Shown: positions 33,462 to 42,095 of the stretch, piece after piece | How the letters are laid out: every line of letters starts with the position of its first letter | How positions within the stretch are numbered: the stretch's first letter is position 1 | DNA from: Prauserella isguenensis | Lineage (GTDB): Bacteria > Actinomycetota > Actinomycetes > Mycobacteriales > Pseudonocardiaceae | Direction: 5' to 3' | DNA length: 64,000 nt | Assembly: GCF_014191605.1 (NCBI RefSeq) | Contig: NZ_JACHWU010000001.1 | Coordinates: forward strand, 1,674,001-1,738,000 | Notes under the pieces: generated by a model | What the model saw: the letters and a program-made list of their open reading frames with translations, nothing else | Databases searched by the model: none | Told to the model about the DNA's origin: nothing | Position numbers and translations under genes: made by a program

Positions 33462-34607
33462 TCAGATCACCCCCAGCACGTTCACCGTCGCCAGGCCGAC
33501 GAACGTGCCCGAGAACGCGCCGATCAGAGCGAAGAGCACACCCACCGGGACCATCTGCCGGTGGAAGGCACTGGCCACGACCGGCGCGGAGGCCATGCCG
33601 CCGAGGTTGGCCGTGCTGGCCACCGCCAGGCTCGCCAGTTCGGACTTCGTCAGCTTGGCGTAGACGACCATGACGGTCGCGTGCACGATCAGTGCGATCA
33701 CGCCGATCAGCAGGTACAGCGGCGCCTCGGCCAGCGACGAGAAGTCGGACCCGGAGGCGATGATGCCGATGATCACGTACAGCATCACCATCGCGAGCTC
33801 GGAGGAGCCGGCCGTCCTGCCGAGCCGGGTCGAGGCGATGACGAGGCCGAGCACGCTGACGATGAGGATCGTCCAGGTGGTGCCGGTGACGACGTCGCCG
33901 AGCTCCGGCAGCAGACCGCCGACCCAGGTCGCGAGGGCGGATACGAGCAGGCTGAAGCCGATCAACGTCATCAGCGACGTCAGGTCGATCGACCGTTCCT
34001 GCTCGTCGGCCGCGTGCCCGTCGAAGTCGATCGCCTTCGCCTTGGTCCACTGGTTGAACCGGTCGGCGACGCCGACGGAACTGAACATCACCAGCAGCCA
34101 CAGTGAGTAGAGCACCGTGTCGACGATGAGCACATAGCCGATCAGCGTCTCCGGTGCATCCACAATGGACTGTACGGCGACCAGGTTCGCGGAACCACCG
34201 GTCCACGACGCGGCGAGCGCACCGAGCGCCTTGTAGGCCTCACCTTCCAGTGTCGCCTGGAAGATCAGGAACGCGACGACGAAGCCGATGGCGATGCTGA
34301 GCGCCGAGACGACGAACGTCAGCAGCAGCCTGGGGCCGAGCTTGATGATCTTGCGGATGTCGCATTTGAACAGCAGGAGCAGGATCATCGCCGGCAGCAG
34401 TGCGTCCTTCACCGCGTCGCCGGTCGCGTCCACGGAGTCGGAATCACCGAACACGCCCAGGGTGTTCAGCAGTGCCGCTCCGAGGTAGAGGAGCACGAAT
34501 CCGGGTACGTACTTGAGGAACCGGTACTGCCGGCGCTGCGTGACGTAGACGATGGCCGCTGCCAGTCCCAGCAGCACACCGAGATAGAGGAATCCGTCGG
34601 TAATCAT
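33462..34607 (-). CDS. DUF819 family multi-pass membrane protein, probable permease
   Basis: 381 residues with ten or more hydrophobic segments. It matches DUF819 (YjcL-like) by LLPAMILLLLFKCDIRKI, AALAASWTGGSANLVAVQ and, near the end, LASLAVASTANLGGMASAPVVASAFHR, an inverted-repeat transporter-like layout with GGSAN and GGMASAP motifs in the two halves. It is first in the operon with the epimerase and NlpC/P60 hydrolase, so I infer uptake (or export) of cell-wall di- or tripeptides; the family has no established substrate. Confidence 0.85.
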   Translation of the reverse strand: MITDGFLYLGVLLGLAAAIVYVTQRRQYRFLKYVPGFVLLYLGAALLNTLGVFGDSDSVDATGDAVKDALLPAMILLLLFKCDIRKIIKLGPRLLLTFVVSALSIAIGFVVAFLIFQATLEGEAYKALGALAASWTGGSANLVAVQSIVDAPETLIGYVLIVDTVLYSLWLLVMFSSVGVADRFNQWTKAKAIDFDGHAADEQERSIDLTSLMTLIGFSLLVSALATWVGGLLPELGDVVTGTTWTILIVSVLGLVIASTRLGRTAGSSELAMVMLYVIIGIIASGSDFSSLAEAPLYLLIGVIALIVHATVMVVYAKLTKSELASLAVASTANLGGMASAPVVASAFHRQMVPVGVLFALIGAFSGTFVGLATVNVLGVI

Positions 34608-34642
34608 GTTCGCGTCGCCGCCGTCCTTTCTTCCTCACAACG

Positions 34643-34696
34643 CAAAAAAGTCGGAAACGCGCACCGACCGCTCGGGTCGTGTGCGTGTTTCCGACT
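34643..34696 (-). terminator. long hairpin with T-run between DUF3870 and DUF819 genes
   Basis: On the minus strand a stem of about 21 bp (outer AGTCGGAAAC with GTTTCCGACT) with one bulge is followed by six T. This is a textbook intrinsic terminator for the upstream DUF3870 gene, and also could attenuate transcription into the DUF819 operon, whose ATG is 36 bases further on. Confidence 0.8.
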
Positions 34697-34745
34697 GGGT
34701 CCGGCCCGGTGAGGGGCCAGGCAATCGCTGGGTGCTACGGAGACG

Positions 34746-35120
34746 TCAGCCCGCGGCGAGTCCGACCGCGCTGCGATACTTGGTCGCGGCGTGGTGCAGA
34801 GCCGCTATCAGGGCCCGCTGTGACGAGCCGTGATAGCGCGCGGCGATGCGCTCCGTGAGCAGATCTTCCTCCGTGATGCACTCTCGAACGAACAAGCCTT
34901 TGACGAACCTGTTCGTCAGGGCCAACGTCGCCGAGCACTCGGCATCAAGGATTCGGTGGGTGTCCGGATCGATCTCGAAGGCGATGAAGAACAGCCCGTA
35001 CTGGCTGGTGATCGGGTTGTTCGAGGGTGCTTTGGCCTCGCCCGTGACGAAGACCGATGTGGACATGGCGAGACAGTAGGACAGGCCCACCTTCTCTCGG
35101 TAGTCCTCGTCGTCGCTCAC
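34746..35120 (-). CDS. DUF3870 domain protein
   Basis: 124 residues, matching DUF3870 by VFVTGEAKAPSNNPI, LFFIAFEIDPDTHRILDAECSATLALTNRFVKGLFV and a C-terminal RYHGSSQRALIAALHHAATKYR. The family has no known function; its members often occur near metabolic or sensor genes. It precedes the DUF819-epimerase-NlpC operon on the same strand but is cut off from it by a strong terminator. The 188 bases upstream (35121-35308) hold no other gene. Confidence 0.8.
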   Translation of the reverse strand: MSDDEDYREKVGLSYCLAMSTSVFVTGEAKAPSNNPITSQYGLFFIAFEIDPDTHRILDAECSATLALTNRFVKGLFVRECITEEDLLTERIAARYHGSSQRALIAALHHAATKYRSAVGLAAG

Positions 35121-35308
35121 CGGCAGACGTTACTCAACCGTCACCTGCCCCCGCACGCACGCGGCCACGCACAGTGCATTCGGGAGCAGGTTCGGGATGG
35201 GCGTTATCGAGGGAGGCCGGTTGTCAGAAGCCGACTCCCGAAGTCAGGGATGCGCCGAGGTTCTGCCACTTGCACCGCTACGCAGGTCCGGTAGAACTCT
35301 GCCTCGTT

Positions 35309-36529
35309 TCAGCTGAGGCGTTCGAGGACCATGGCCATGCCTTGGCCGCCGCCGACGCACATGGTTTCGAGGCCGAACTGCTTGTCGTGGTGCTGCAGCG
35401 AGTTGATCAGCGTCGAGGTGATGCGGGCGCCGGTCATGCCGAAGGGGTGGCCGACGGCGATGGCGCCGCCGTTGACGTTGAGTGTGTCGAGGTCGATGCC
35501 GAGGTCGCGGTAGGAGGGGATGACCTGGGCGGCGAAGGCCTCGTTGATCTCGACGAGGTCGATGTCGCCGATGGACATGCCTGCGCGGGACAGTGCCTGC
35601 TGGGAGGCTTCGACGGGGCCGTATCCCATGATCTCGGGCGAGAGTCCGGACACGCCGGTGGACACGACGCGGGCGAGCGGGGTGAGGCCGAGCTGCTTGG
35701 CCTTGGTGTCGCTCATGATCACCAGGGCGGCGGCGCCGTCGTTGAGGGGGCAGGCGTTGGCGGCGGTGACGCGGCCGTCGGGGCGGAACACCGGCTTGAG
35801 ACCGGACACGCCTTCGAGGGTCACGCCCGCGCGGGGGCCGTCGTCGGCGTCGACGACGGTGCCGTCGGGCAGGGTCACCGGGGTGATGTCCTTGGCCCAG
35901 AAGCCGTCGGCGATGGCCTTCTCGGCGAGGTTCTGCGAGCGCACGCCGAACTCGTCCATCTCTTCGCGGGAGATGCCCTTCAGTCGGGCGAGGTTCTCGG
36001 CGGTCTGGCCCATGGCGATGTAGACGTCGGGCAGCTGCCCGTCCTCGCGCGGGTCGGTCCAGCCGTCGGTGGCCTGCTCGGCGGTGGCGGCGGTGCGGGC
36101 TTCGGCGTCGGCGAACAGCGGGTTGTGGGTGTCGGGCAGCGAGTCGGAGTTGCCCTTGGCGAACCGGGACACCGTCTCGACGCCCGCGGAGATGAACACG
36201 TCGCCCTCGCCCGCCTTGATGGCGTGCATGGCCATGCGGGTGGTCTGCAGGCTCGACGAGCAGTAGCGGGTGATGGTGCAGCCGGGCAGGTGGTCGTAGC
36301 CGAGCAGGCTCGCCACGACGCGGCCCATGTTGAAACCGGACTCGCCGCCGGGCAGGCCGCAGCCGAGCATCAGGTCGTCGATGTCGGCCGGGTCGAGCTG
36401 GGGAACCTTGTCGAGGGCAGCGCGCACCATCTCCGCGGCGAGGTCGTCGGGGCGCTTGTCCACCAGTGATCCCTTACCCGCCCTGCCGATGGGCGAACGG
36501 GCTGCGGACACGATCACGGCTTCAGGCAT
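35309..36529 (-). CDS. thiolase (acetyl-CoA C-acyltransferase)
   Basis: 406 residues from ATG 36529, chosen over GTG 36538 because AAGGAG lies eight bases before it. Predicted to cleave 3-ketoacyl-CoA in beta-oxidation or to condense acetyl-CoA. Nucleophilic Cys is in [15 protein letters not shown] (about residue 91); [30 protein letters not shown] (His) and [16 protein letters not shown] (second Cys) complete the active site. It is a single gene, preceded by a TetR-like palindrome, so fatty-acid or ligand-dependent repression is likely. Confidence 0.93.
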   Translation of the reverse strand: MPEAVIVSAARSPIGRAGKGSLVDKRPDDLAAEMVRAALDKVPQLDPADIDDLMLGCGLPGGESGFNMGRVVASLLGYDHLPGCTITRYCSSSLQTTRMAMHAIKAGEGDVFISAGVETVSRFAKGNSDSLPDTHNPLFADAEARTAATAEQATDGWTDPREDGQLPDVYIAMGQTAENLARLKGISREEMDEFGVRSQNLAEKAIADGFWAKDITPVTLPDGTVVDADDGPRAGVTLEGVSGLKPVFRPDGRVTAANACPLNDGAAALVIMSDTKAKQLGLTPLARVVSTGVSGLSPEIMGYGPVEASQQALSRAGMSIGDIDLVEINEAFAAQVIPSYRDLGIDLDTLNVNGGAIAVGHPFGMTGARITSTLINSLQHHDKQFGLETMCVGGGQGMAMVLERLS

Positions 36530-36553
36530 GGTGGACACTCCTTCGGATCGACC

Positions 36554-36567
36554 TAAGCGGATGCTTA
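36554..36567. promoter_or_regulatory. palindromic operator upstream of the thiolase gene
   Basis: TAAGC-GGAT-GCTTA, 25 bases before the ATG, right after a -10-like TATACG on the minus strand. The form fits a TetR-family operator of fatty-acid genes; the regulator is not in the window. Confidence 0.55.
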
Positions 36568-36641
36568 CGTATATCCTGCCTTCCGCTGCGCGCCCTGGCC
36601 AGTGGTGTTATCGCGCGTCACGTCACTGGCACCATCACGCC

Positions 36642-37037
36642 GTGTCGACCCACCGGAGCAGGGCGTTGCGCCCGCGGACGATCGGTCTCTGGGCAGGCGG
36701 TCTGTTGCTGGTCGCCGCAGCGGCGGCCACCACGATGTTGCTGTTGCTCGGCGGCGGCAGGCCCGACGACCGCGCCAGGTTGGACGCGCGGCGGACCGCG
36801 TCGAGCCTCGTCATCGGCACGGGTGGGGAACGGGACGGAACTTCCCGCCCGGGTGGGAGACGCGGCCGGCGGCGGGCGATGATGCGTGTCACGCCCAAGG
36901 TGCTCTGCGGCGTGCCGGCTCGGCGCGGCACCGGGGCCACCCCGGTACCGATAACGGGCGCACGGCGGTCCGGTGCGTGCCGGCGGGATGCGCGGTGGCG
37001 GCCGGCGGGCTTTCGACGTCGACCTGGGGTTTGGTGA
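36642..37037 (+). pseudogene. truncated membrane protein (pentapeptide-repeat type N terminus)
   Basis: GTG 36642 starts MSTHRSRALRPRTIGLW followed by a strong membrane segment (LLLVAAAAATTMLLLLGG) and RARLDARRTASSLVIGTGG, the sequence that precedes the repeat region in many actinobacterial pentapeptide-repeat proteins. Immediately afterwards the frame turns into Arg/Gly-rich noise and stops at 37037. The large repeat domain is absent, so this is probably a remnant. No clear ribosome site. Confidence 0.45.
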
Positions 37038-37091
37038 TGGCGGAGCGGCGCGGGAGGCCCGCAGGCTCCCCGCGCCACCCCGCGGTGGTCG

Positions 37092-38972
37092 TCAGCCGGT
37101 CGTGGCGATGCGGCCGTTACCGCCCACCGGGTACTGGTCGGCGGTGACGGAACCGTCCAGCCCTTCGATGAGGTAGCCCTCGACGGCCTGCTGATACGTG
37201 GCGCCGACCGAGGTGAAGTCCAGGTCGCCGAACGGATAGCCGTCGCCGCCCCGCGCAGAGAAGTCGTTGGTGGCGACCGAGATCGGCGCCCCCTCCACGA
37301 CCTCGCCGTTCTCGACGACGACCGTGCCGTCGTCGAGCATCACGTTCTGCACGCGTTCGCCCGGCTCCACCACCTCACCGCTGTTCTCGTCCACGACCTG
37401 GGCCTTGGCGCTCGGGTCGTAGGTGAACTTCACGCCCGAGACCTGCATGAACGCGCCCGCGGCGTCGGGGGCGGCGGCCACGCCGCGCTCGAGCAGCTGA
37501 CGGAACGTATCTCGCGGGACCTCGGGCACGACCGCGACGAAGTTCGAGAACGGTGCGACGTCGTAGGTGTCGAGCGCGCTGATGTCGCCCGCGGGCAGCG
37601 TCGAGTCGTTGCGGATGCCGCCGCCGTTCTGGATGCCGACCTGCGGCGGCGTCACGCCGTACTCCTCCGCCTTCTGCTCACCCGTCCAGCGCAGGCCGTC
37701 GGCGACGAGGTTGCCGAGGTTCGTCTCCCGGCTGCGCACGTCGTTCCGGACGCCGTTGAGCGGCACCTCGCTCGTCGCGACGGTCGTGTCGGCCAGCTCC
37801 TCCAGATGCTGCGCGACCGGCTCCTCCACCTCGGAGCGGATCGTCGTGTCCCCACGGACCGCGTCGGGGCCGACCCCGGAGACGCGCACCGGGCCCGACT
37901 CGGCCTCGTCGACGTCGATGACCTCACCGCGCCGGTTGAAGTTCAGCACCAGCCTGCCGACGTACTTGTAGTCGCCGGTCGTGGTGACGACGGGAACGCG
38001 GTTGCCGTCGGCGTCGTCGGCGTAGAGCGGGAAGTCGCGCTCGGCCTCGTCGCCGGGGACGAGCCGGTCGTCGTCGCCTGCGAGGATCTCGCCGCCGCCC
38101 GCGCCGACGACCGCGTCCACGCCCTTCAGCTGCGGCACCAGCTCGAGTTCGTTGTCGATGTCCTGCAGGTGTGAGACGAGCAGCACCTTGTCGATACCGC
38201 GGTCGGCGAAGTCAGCGGCGAGCGCGTTGGTCAGCTCGGCCATCTCGGCGTCGACCTCGACGTTCCGGGGGCTCGACAGCGACGGCAGCTCCGGCGTGGT
38301 CAGGCCGATCATGCCGATCCGCTGGCCCCGGGAGCGCAGCACCTTGCTCTTGAGGATCGTGCCGTCCTCGGCGTGTGCGTCGAGCGTCGGCTCACCGGAG
38401 ACGTCGACGTTCGTGCTCACGAACGGCAGTGAACCGTCGAACGCGGAGATGAAGTCGGCGAACGTCTCGGGGCCGAAGTCGAACTCGTGGTTACCGATCG
38501 TGGAGGCGTCGAAGTCGATCCCGTCGACCGCGCGGGCGTCGTAGAAGGGCGCGCCCTCCTCCTGGCTGGCGGAGAACTCGGGACCCGCCAGGAAGTTGTC
38601 GCCGCCCGAGAGGGTGACCTCGCCGCGCCACGGCGACTGCCCGGGCCTCGGTGGGCCCGTGAGGGCGTCGGAGCGCAGGTCGTCCATCACCGTCGCCATG
38701 CGCGACGGGCTGCCGTACGGGTTCTGCCCGCCGTCGACGATCTCGCCCTCGTCGGCACCGTCTCCCGGCACACCGAGCAGCGCGGACTCCATGTCGTTGG
38801 CGAACAGGACGTTGAGGGTGAACGTGGGGACGTCGTCGAAGAACCAGCCGAACGGGTTCGGGTTCGGTGCGGCTCCGGCGGCGCCCCCGGACGCGGCCAG
38901 CAAGGCGCTCGCGAGCGCGGTGGCGGTGGCGGCTCGTGCCACCCGCTTGTGCCGTCTCGGCAGGGCTTTCAC
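37092..38972 (-). CDS. secreted 5'-nucleotidase / UshA-like metallophosphatase
   Basis: 626 residues. GTG 38972 has AAGGAG eight bases upstream. Signal peptide to about residue 35 (ATALASALLAASGGAAGAAP). The metallophosphatase domain has LFANDMESALL in place of the usual NDxHG, LSGGDNFLAGPE, TIGNHEFDFG and VLLVSHLQD; the usual first His seems replaced by Glu. The C-terminal nucleotidase domain begins near residue 400 with SRETNLGNLVADGLRW, then GIQNGGGIRNDS and SVATNDFSARGGDGYPF. It would release phosphate and nucleosides from external nucleotides. No C-terminal membrane anchor, so it is likely secreted. Confidence 0.9.
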   Translation of the reverse strand: MKALPRRHKRVARAATATALASALLAASGGAAGAAPNPNPFGWFFDDVPTFTLNVLFANDMESALLGVPGDGADEGEIVDGGQNPYGSPSRMATVMDDLRSDALTGPPRPGQSPWRGEVTLSGGDNFLAGPEFSASQEEGAPFYDARAVDGIDFDASTIGNHEFDFGPETFADFISAFDGSLPFVSTNVDVSGEPTLDAHAEDGTILKSKVLRSRGQRIGMIGLTTPELPSLSSPRNVEVDAEMAELTNALAADFADRGIDKVLLVSHLQDIDNELELVPQLKGVDAVVGAGGGEILAGDDDRLVPGDEAERDFPLYADDADGNRVPVVTTTGDYKYVGRLVLNFNRRGEVIDVDEAESGPVRVSGVGPDAVRGDTTIRSEVEEPVAQHLEELADTTVATSEVPLNGVRNDVRSRETNLGNLVADGLRWTGEQKAEEYGVTPPQVGIQNGGGIRNDSTLPAGDISALDTYDVAPFSNFVAVVPEVPRDTFRQLLERGVAAAPDAAGAFMQVSGVKFTYDPSAKAQVVDENSGEVVEPGERVQNVMLDDGTVVVENGEVVEGAPISVATNDFSARGGDGYPFGDLDFTSVGATYQQAVEGYLIEGLDGSVTADQYPVGGNGRIATTG

Positions 38973-39094
38973 GGCGGGGACTCCTTGTTACGGACGTGAC
39001 GGTCGAAACCACGTGAGCTAAGCACAGTGGTCCTTTTCGGACAATGAAATCGAAAAGAACCCCGACTAACGATGTGCAACGGTCATCGGCTGAT

Positions 39095-39100
39095 TACTCT
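39095..39100 (+). promoter_or_regulatory. probable -10 element of a leaderless cbs transcript
   Basis: TACTCT lies six bases before ATG 39107 and no ribosome site is present. Same geometry as at ppx and metB. Confidence 0.45.
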
Positions 39101-39106
39101 GGCGGC

Positions 39107-40480
39107 ATGGAATACGCCGAACACGTCATCGACCTCGTGGGAGACACCCCGTTGGTCAAGCTGAACTCCGTGACCGACGGAGCAGGCCCGCTCGTGCTGG
39201 CCAAGGTTGAGTACGTCAACCCCGGTGGCAGCGTGAAGGATCGCATCGCGCTGCGGATGGTCGAGGCCGCCGAGGCGTCCGGGGAGCTGAAACCGGGCGG
39301 CACGATCGTCGAACCGACGTCCGGCAACACCGGGATCGGGCTCGCGATGGTTGCGCAGCGCAAGGGTTACCACTGCGTGTTCGTCTGCCCCGACAAGGTC
39401 AGCGAGGACAAGCGCAACGTCCTCGAGGCCTACGGCGCGCGGGTCGTCGTCTGTCCGACCGCGGTGCCGCCCGAGCACCCGGAGTCGTACTACAGCGTCT
39501 CCGATCGGCTCGTCACCGAGATCGAGGGCGCGTGGAAGCCCAACCAGTACGCCAACACGAGCAACCCCGAGAGCCACTACCACTCGACCGGCCCCGAGCT
39601 GTGGCAGCAGACCGACGGCAGGCTCACCCACTTCGTCGCGGGTGTCGGCACCGGCGGCACGATCTCCGGCACCGGCCGCTACCTCAAGGAGGCCTCCGAG
39701 GGCAAGGTCAAGATCGTCGGCGCCGACCCGGAGGGTTCGGTGTACTCGGGCGGTACGGGACGGCCGTACCTCGTCGAGGGCGTCGGCGAGGACTTCTGGC
39801 CGGAGACCTACGACCGCGACGTCGCCGACGAGATCATCGCGATCTCCGACGCCGACTCGTTCATCATGACGCGCCGTCTCGCCGCCGAGGAGGGCCTGCT
39901 CGTCGGCGGGTCGTGCGGCATGGCCGTGGCCGCCGCGGTGGAACTGGCCAAGCGGTGCGACCCCGACGACGTCATCGTGGTGCTGCTACCCGACGGCGGC
40001 CGTGGCTACCTGGGCAAGGTCTTCAACGACTCGTGGATGGCCTCCTACGGTTTCCTGCCGCCCGATTCGACGGACGCCACGGTCGGTGACGTGTTGCGCC
40101 GCAAGGACGGCACCCTGCCGGACCTCGTGCACACGCATCCTCACGAGACCGTCACGGAGGCCGTGGCGATCATGCGCGAGTTCGGCGTGAGCCAGATGCC
40201 GGTCGTCAGCGCCGAGCCGCCCGTGATGGCCGCCGAGGTCGTCGGCGCCGTCAACGAACGGGACCTGCTCGACAAGCTGTTCGGTGGCAAGGTCGCACTC
40301 GCCGACATGTTGCAGGACCACATGTCGCCGCCGTTGCCGACGATCGGCGCCGGCATGTCCATCACGGCCGCCATCAACGCGCTGACCTCGGCCGATGGTG
40401 CCCTCGTGCTGGAAGGCGGCAAGCCGGCCGGTGTCGTCACCAGGCAGGACCTGCTCGCGTTCATCTCCGGTCGGGAGTGA
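39107..40480 (+). CDS. cbs: cystathionine beta-synthase
   Basis: PLP enzyme of 457 residues condensing serine and homocysteine to cystathionine. Catalytic domain: VEYVNPGGSVKDRIAL with the PLP lysine, VEPTSGNTGIGLA phosphate-side motif, VAGVGTGGTISGTGRYLKE binding the cofactor phosphate, and SCGMAVAAA. A pair of CBS domains (about residues 335-455; TVTEAVAIMREFGVSQMPVV and ITAAINALTSADGALVLEGGKPAGVVTRQDLL) provides the regulatory module. With metB downstream it forms a reverse-transsulfuration/transsulfuration pair, as at Rv1077-Rv1079 in M. tuberculosis. Confidence 0.95.
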   Translation: MEYAEHVIDLVGDTPLVKLNSVTDGAGPLVLAKVEYVNPGGSVKDRIALRMVEAAEASGELKPGGTIVEPTSGNTGIGLAMVAQRKGYHCVFVCPDKVSEDKRNVLEAYGARVVVCPTAVPPEHPESYYSVSDRLVTEIEGAWKPNQYANTSNPESHYHSTGPELWQQTDGRLTHFVAGVGTGGTISGTGRYLKEASEGKVKIVGADPEGSVYSGGTGRPYLVEGVGEDFWPETYDRDVADEIIAISDADSFIMTRRLAAEEGLLVGGSCGMAVAAAVELAKRCDPDDVIVVLLPDGGRGYLGKVFNDSWMASYGFLPPDSTDATVGDVLRRKDGTLPDLVHTHPHETVTEAVAIMREFGVSQMPVVSAEPPVMAAEVVGAVNERDLLDKLFGGKVALADMLQDHMSPPLPTIGAGMSITAAINALTSADGALVLEGGKPAGVVTRQDLLAFISGRE

Positions 40481-40606
40481 GCGGCGTTCGGTTTGCCTGG
40501 TTCTGCCCGCTGCCCAGCGGGGCGTTCCGGGTCACGATCGGGTGTATCCGCTAGCGTGTGCCCGAGCTAGAGACAGAATGTCCTCGTCAAGGGGGTTCAA
40601 GCCCAC

Positions 40607-41998
40607 ATGAGTGCTCCGCAGCCACCGAACCAGCCCGGGGGTGGCGAGCAGCAGCCGCCGCAGGGGTCGCCGAGCGGTTCCCAGCCTGCTCAGGACGGTC
40701 CGTTCGAGTCGGCCGAACCGACGCAGGTCGTGCAGCCCGGCCAGTCGGGCCAGGGTGGCCAGATGCCGCAGCAGCCCGCCGACCAGGGAAGTGAGGCGGC
40801 CCAGGCGCCGCAGCAGCCCGCCGACCAGGGTGGCGAGGCGACCCAGGTCGTCCAGCCTGCGCAGCCCGGTCAGCAGCCACCGCAGGGCGGCCCCGAGTCG
40901 ACGCAGCTCGTCTCGCCCGACATGCAGCCGCAGGCGTCGATTCCGTACGCCCCGCCACCGAGCGCGGCGGACAACCCCGCTGCGGTGAACCCCCAGGGCT
41001 ACGGCGCCCCTCAGGGGCAGCAGGGTTTCGACCCCTCGCAGGGACAGCAGGGCTTCGGCGCACCGGCCCAGCCCGGCGGTTTCGACCCGTCGCAGGGGCA
41101 GCAGGGCTTCGGTGCTCCCGGCCAGCCGCCGCAAGGCGGTTACGGCCAGCCGCCGCAGGGCTTCGGCCCGCCTCCCGGTCAGCCGGGTGGCTTCGGCGGA
41201 CCGCCTCCGGGCCAGTTCGGGGGTCAGCCGGGCTACGGAGGCCAGCAGGGCGGCGGCAACGACACGGCGAAGACGCTTTCCATGCTTATCGGAGGCGTCA
41301 ACTGCGGATTGGGCGCCATTTTCCTGATCTTCGGCCTGATCAGCGCCATCTCGTTGAGCGGCTACTCCTTCGTGTCCACGGGCGCCGTCTTGATGAGCTT
41401 CTTGCTGCTGATCCCGTACGCCGGCATGGTCGCCGGTGGTGTGATGGTCTTCCTTCGCAAGCGGATCCAACACTTCCTGCTGGTCGGATCAGGTGGCGCG
41501 ATCCTTCTACTGGCCATCATCACTGTGGCGATTTACTTCACCGCAACCGCGATGATCGGGATTTTCGTCGGTATCATCGCGGCCGGTTCCGGAATCCTGG
41601 GCTTCTTCCCCCAGACCCGCGCGTACCTCGGTATGGACAGCGTCCCGGCCGGTCCCGGTGGCCCGGGCGGCTTCGGTGGTCCCGGTGGCCCGGGCGGCTT
41701 CGGGCAGCCGCCGCACGGTCAGCCCGGTGGCTTCGGTCAGCCCGGTCATCCCGGTCAGCCCGGCCAGCCGCCGCAGCAGCCCGGTCAGCCGGGCGGCTAC
41801 GGCCCGCCGTCCGGTGGCTTCCCCCAGCCCGGCGGCCAGAACCCGCCGTCGGGCGGCTTCGGCCAGCCCGGTGGGCCCAATCCGCAGTCGGGCGGTTTCG
41901 GTCAGCCCGGCCAGCCGCCGCAGCAACAGCCGGGGCAGCCCGGCGGGTACGGTCCGCCTCCGCAGGGGCCGCCTCCGGGCCAGCCGCCGCAGTGGTGA
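40607..41998 (+). CDS. Pro/Gln/Gly-rich membrane protein A (Pra position)
   Basis: 463 residues. The N-terminal about 220 residues are low complexity with repeated PADQG, QGQQGFDPSQ and GQPPQ blocks; four hydrophobic segments follow (LSMLIGGVNCGLGAIFLIFGLI, VLMSFLLLIPYAGMVAGGVMVF, FLLVGSGGAILLLAIITVAIYF, IGIFVGIIAAGSGILGF), then a second Pro/Gly/Gln-rich tail of about 120 residues ending GQPPQW. No RDD or other domain is recognised. Its place between cbs and metB is that of mycobacterial proline-rich antigen Pra, but I see no homology in the membrane part. AGGGGG is the ribosome site. Confidence 0.8.
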   Translation: MSAPQPPNQPGGGEQQPPQGSPSGSQPAQDGPFESAEPTQVVQPGQSGQGGQMPQQPADQGSEAAQAPQQPADQGGEATQVVQPAQPGQQPPQGGPESTQLVSPDMQPQASIPYAPPPSAADNPAAVNPQGYGAPQGQQGFDPSQGQQGFGAPAQPGGFDPSQGQQGFGAPGQPPQGGYGQPPQGFGPPPGQPGGFGGPPPGQFGGQPGYGGQQGGGNDTAKTLSMLIGGVNCGLGAIFLIFGLISAISLSGYSFVSTGAVLMSFLLLIPYAGMVAGGVMVFLRKRIQHFLLVGSGGAILLLAIITVAIYFTATAMIGIFVGIIAAGSGILGFFPQTRAYLGMDSVPAGPGGPGGFGGPGGPGGFGQPPHGQPGGFGQPGHPGQPGQPPQQPGQPGGYGPPSGGFPQPGGQNPPSGGFGQPGGPNPQSGGFGQPGQPPQQQPGQPGGYGPPPQGPPPGQPPQW

Positions 41999-42006
41999 GG
42001 TCCTGA
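41969..42006 (+). repeat. 38-nt direct repeat, copy 1
   Basis: Identical at every base to 43077-43114. It spans the last nine codons (PPPGQPPQW), the stop and eight non-coding bases of the first membrane protein gene. Confidence 0.95.
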
Positions 42007-42095
42007 GCGGACGCGGTGCTGAACAACGTGGCATCGATCCGTGGTGCTGATGCGCCGAGCACAGACCGATCGTTGGCGAAAGGGTTCGTGGACGC

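Noticed and set aside
40607-41998. Naming the first proline-rich protein as mycobacterial Pra
   Set aside because: Position agrees, but the RDD-type membrane part of Pra is not visible here.
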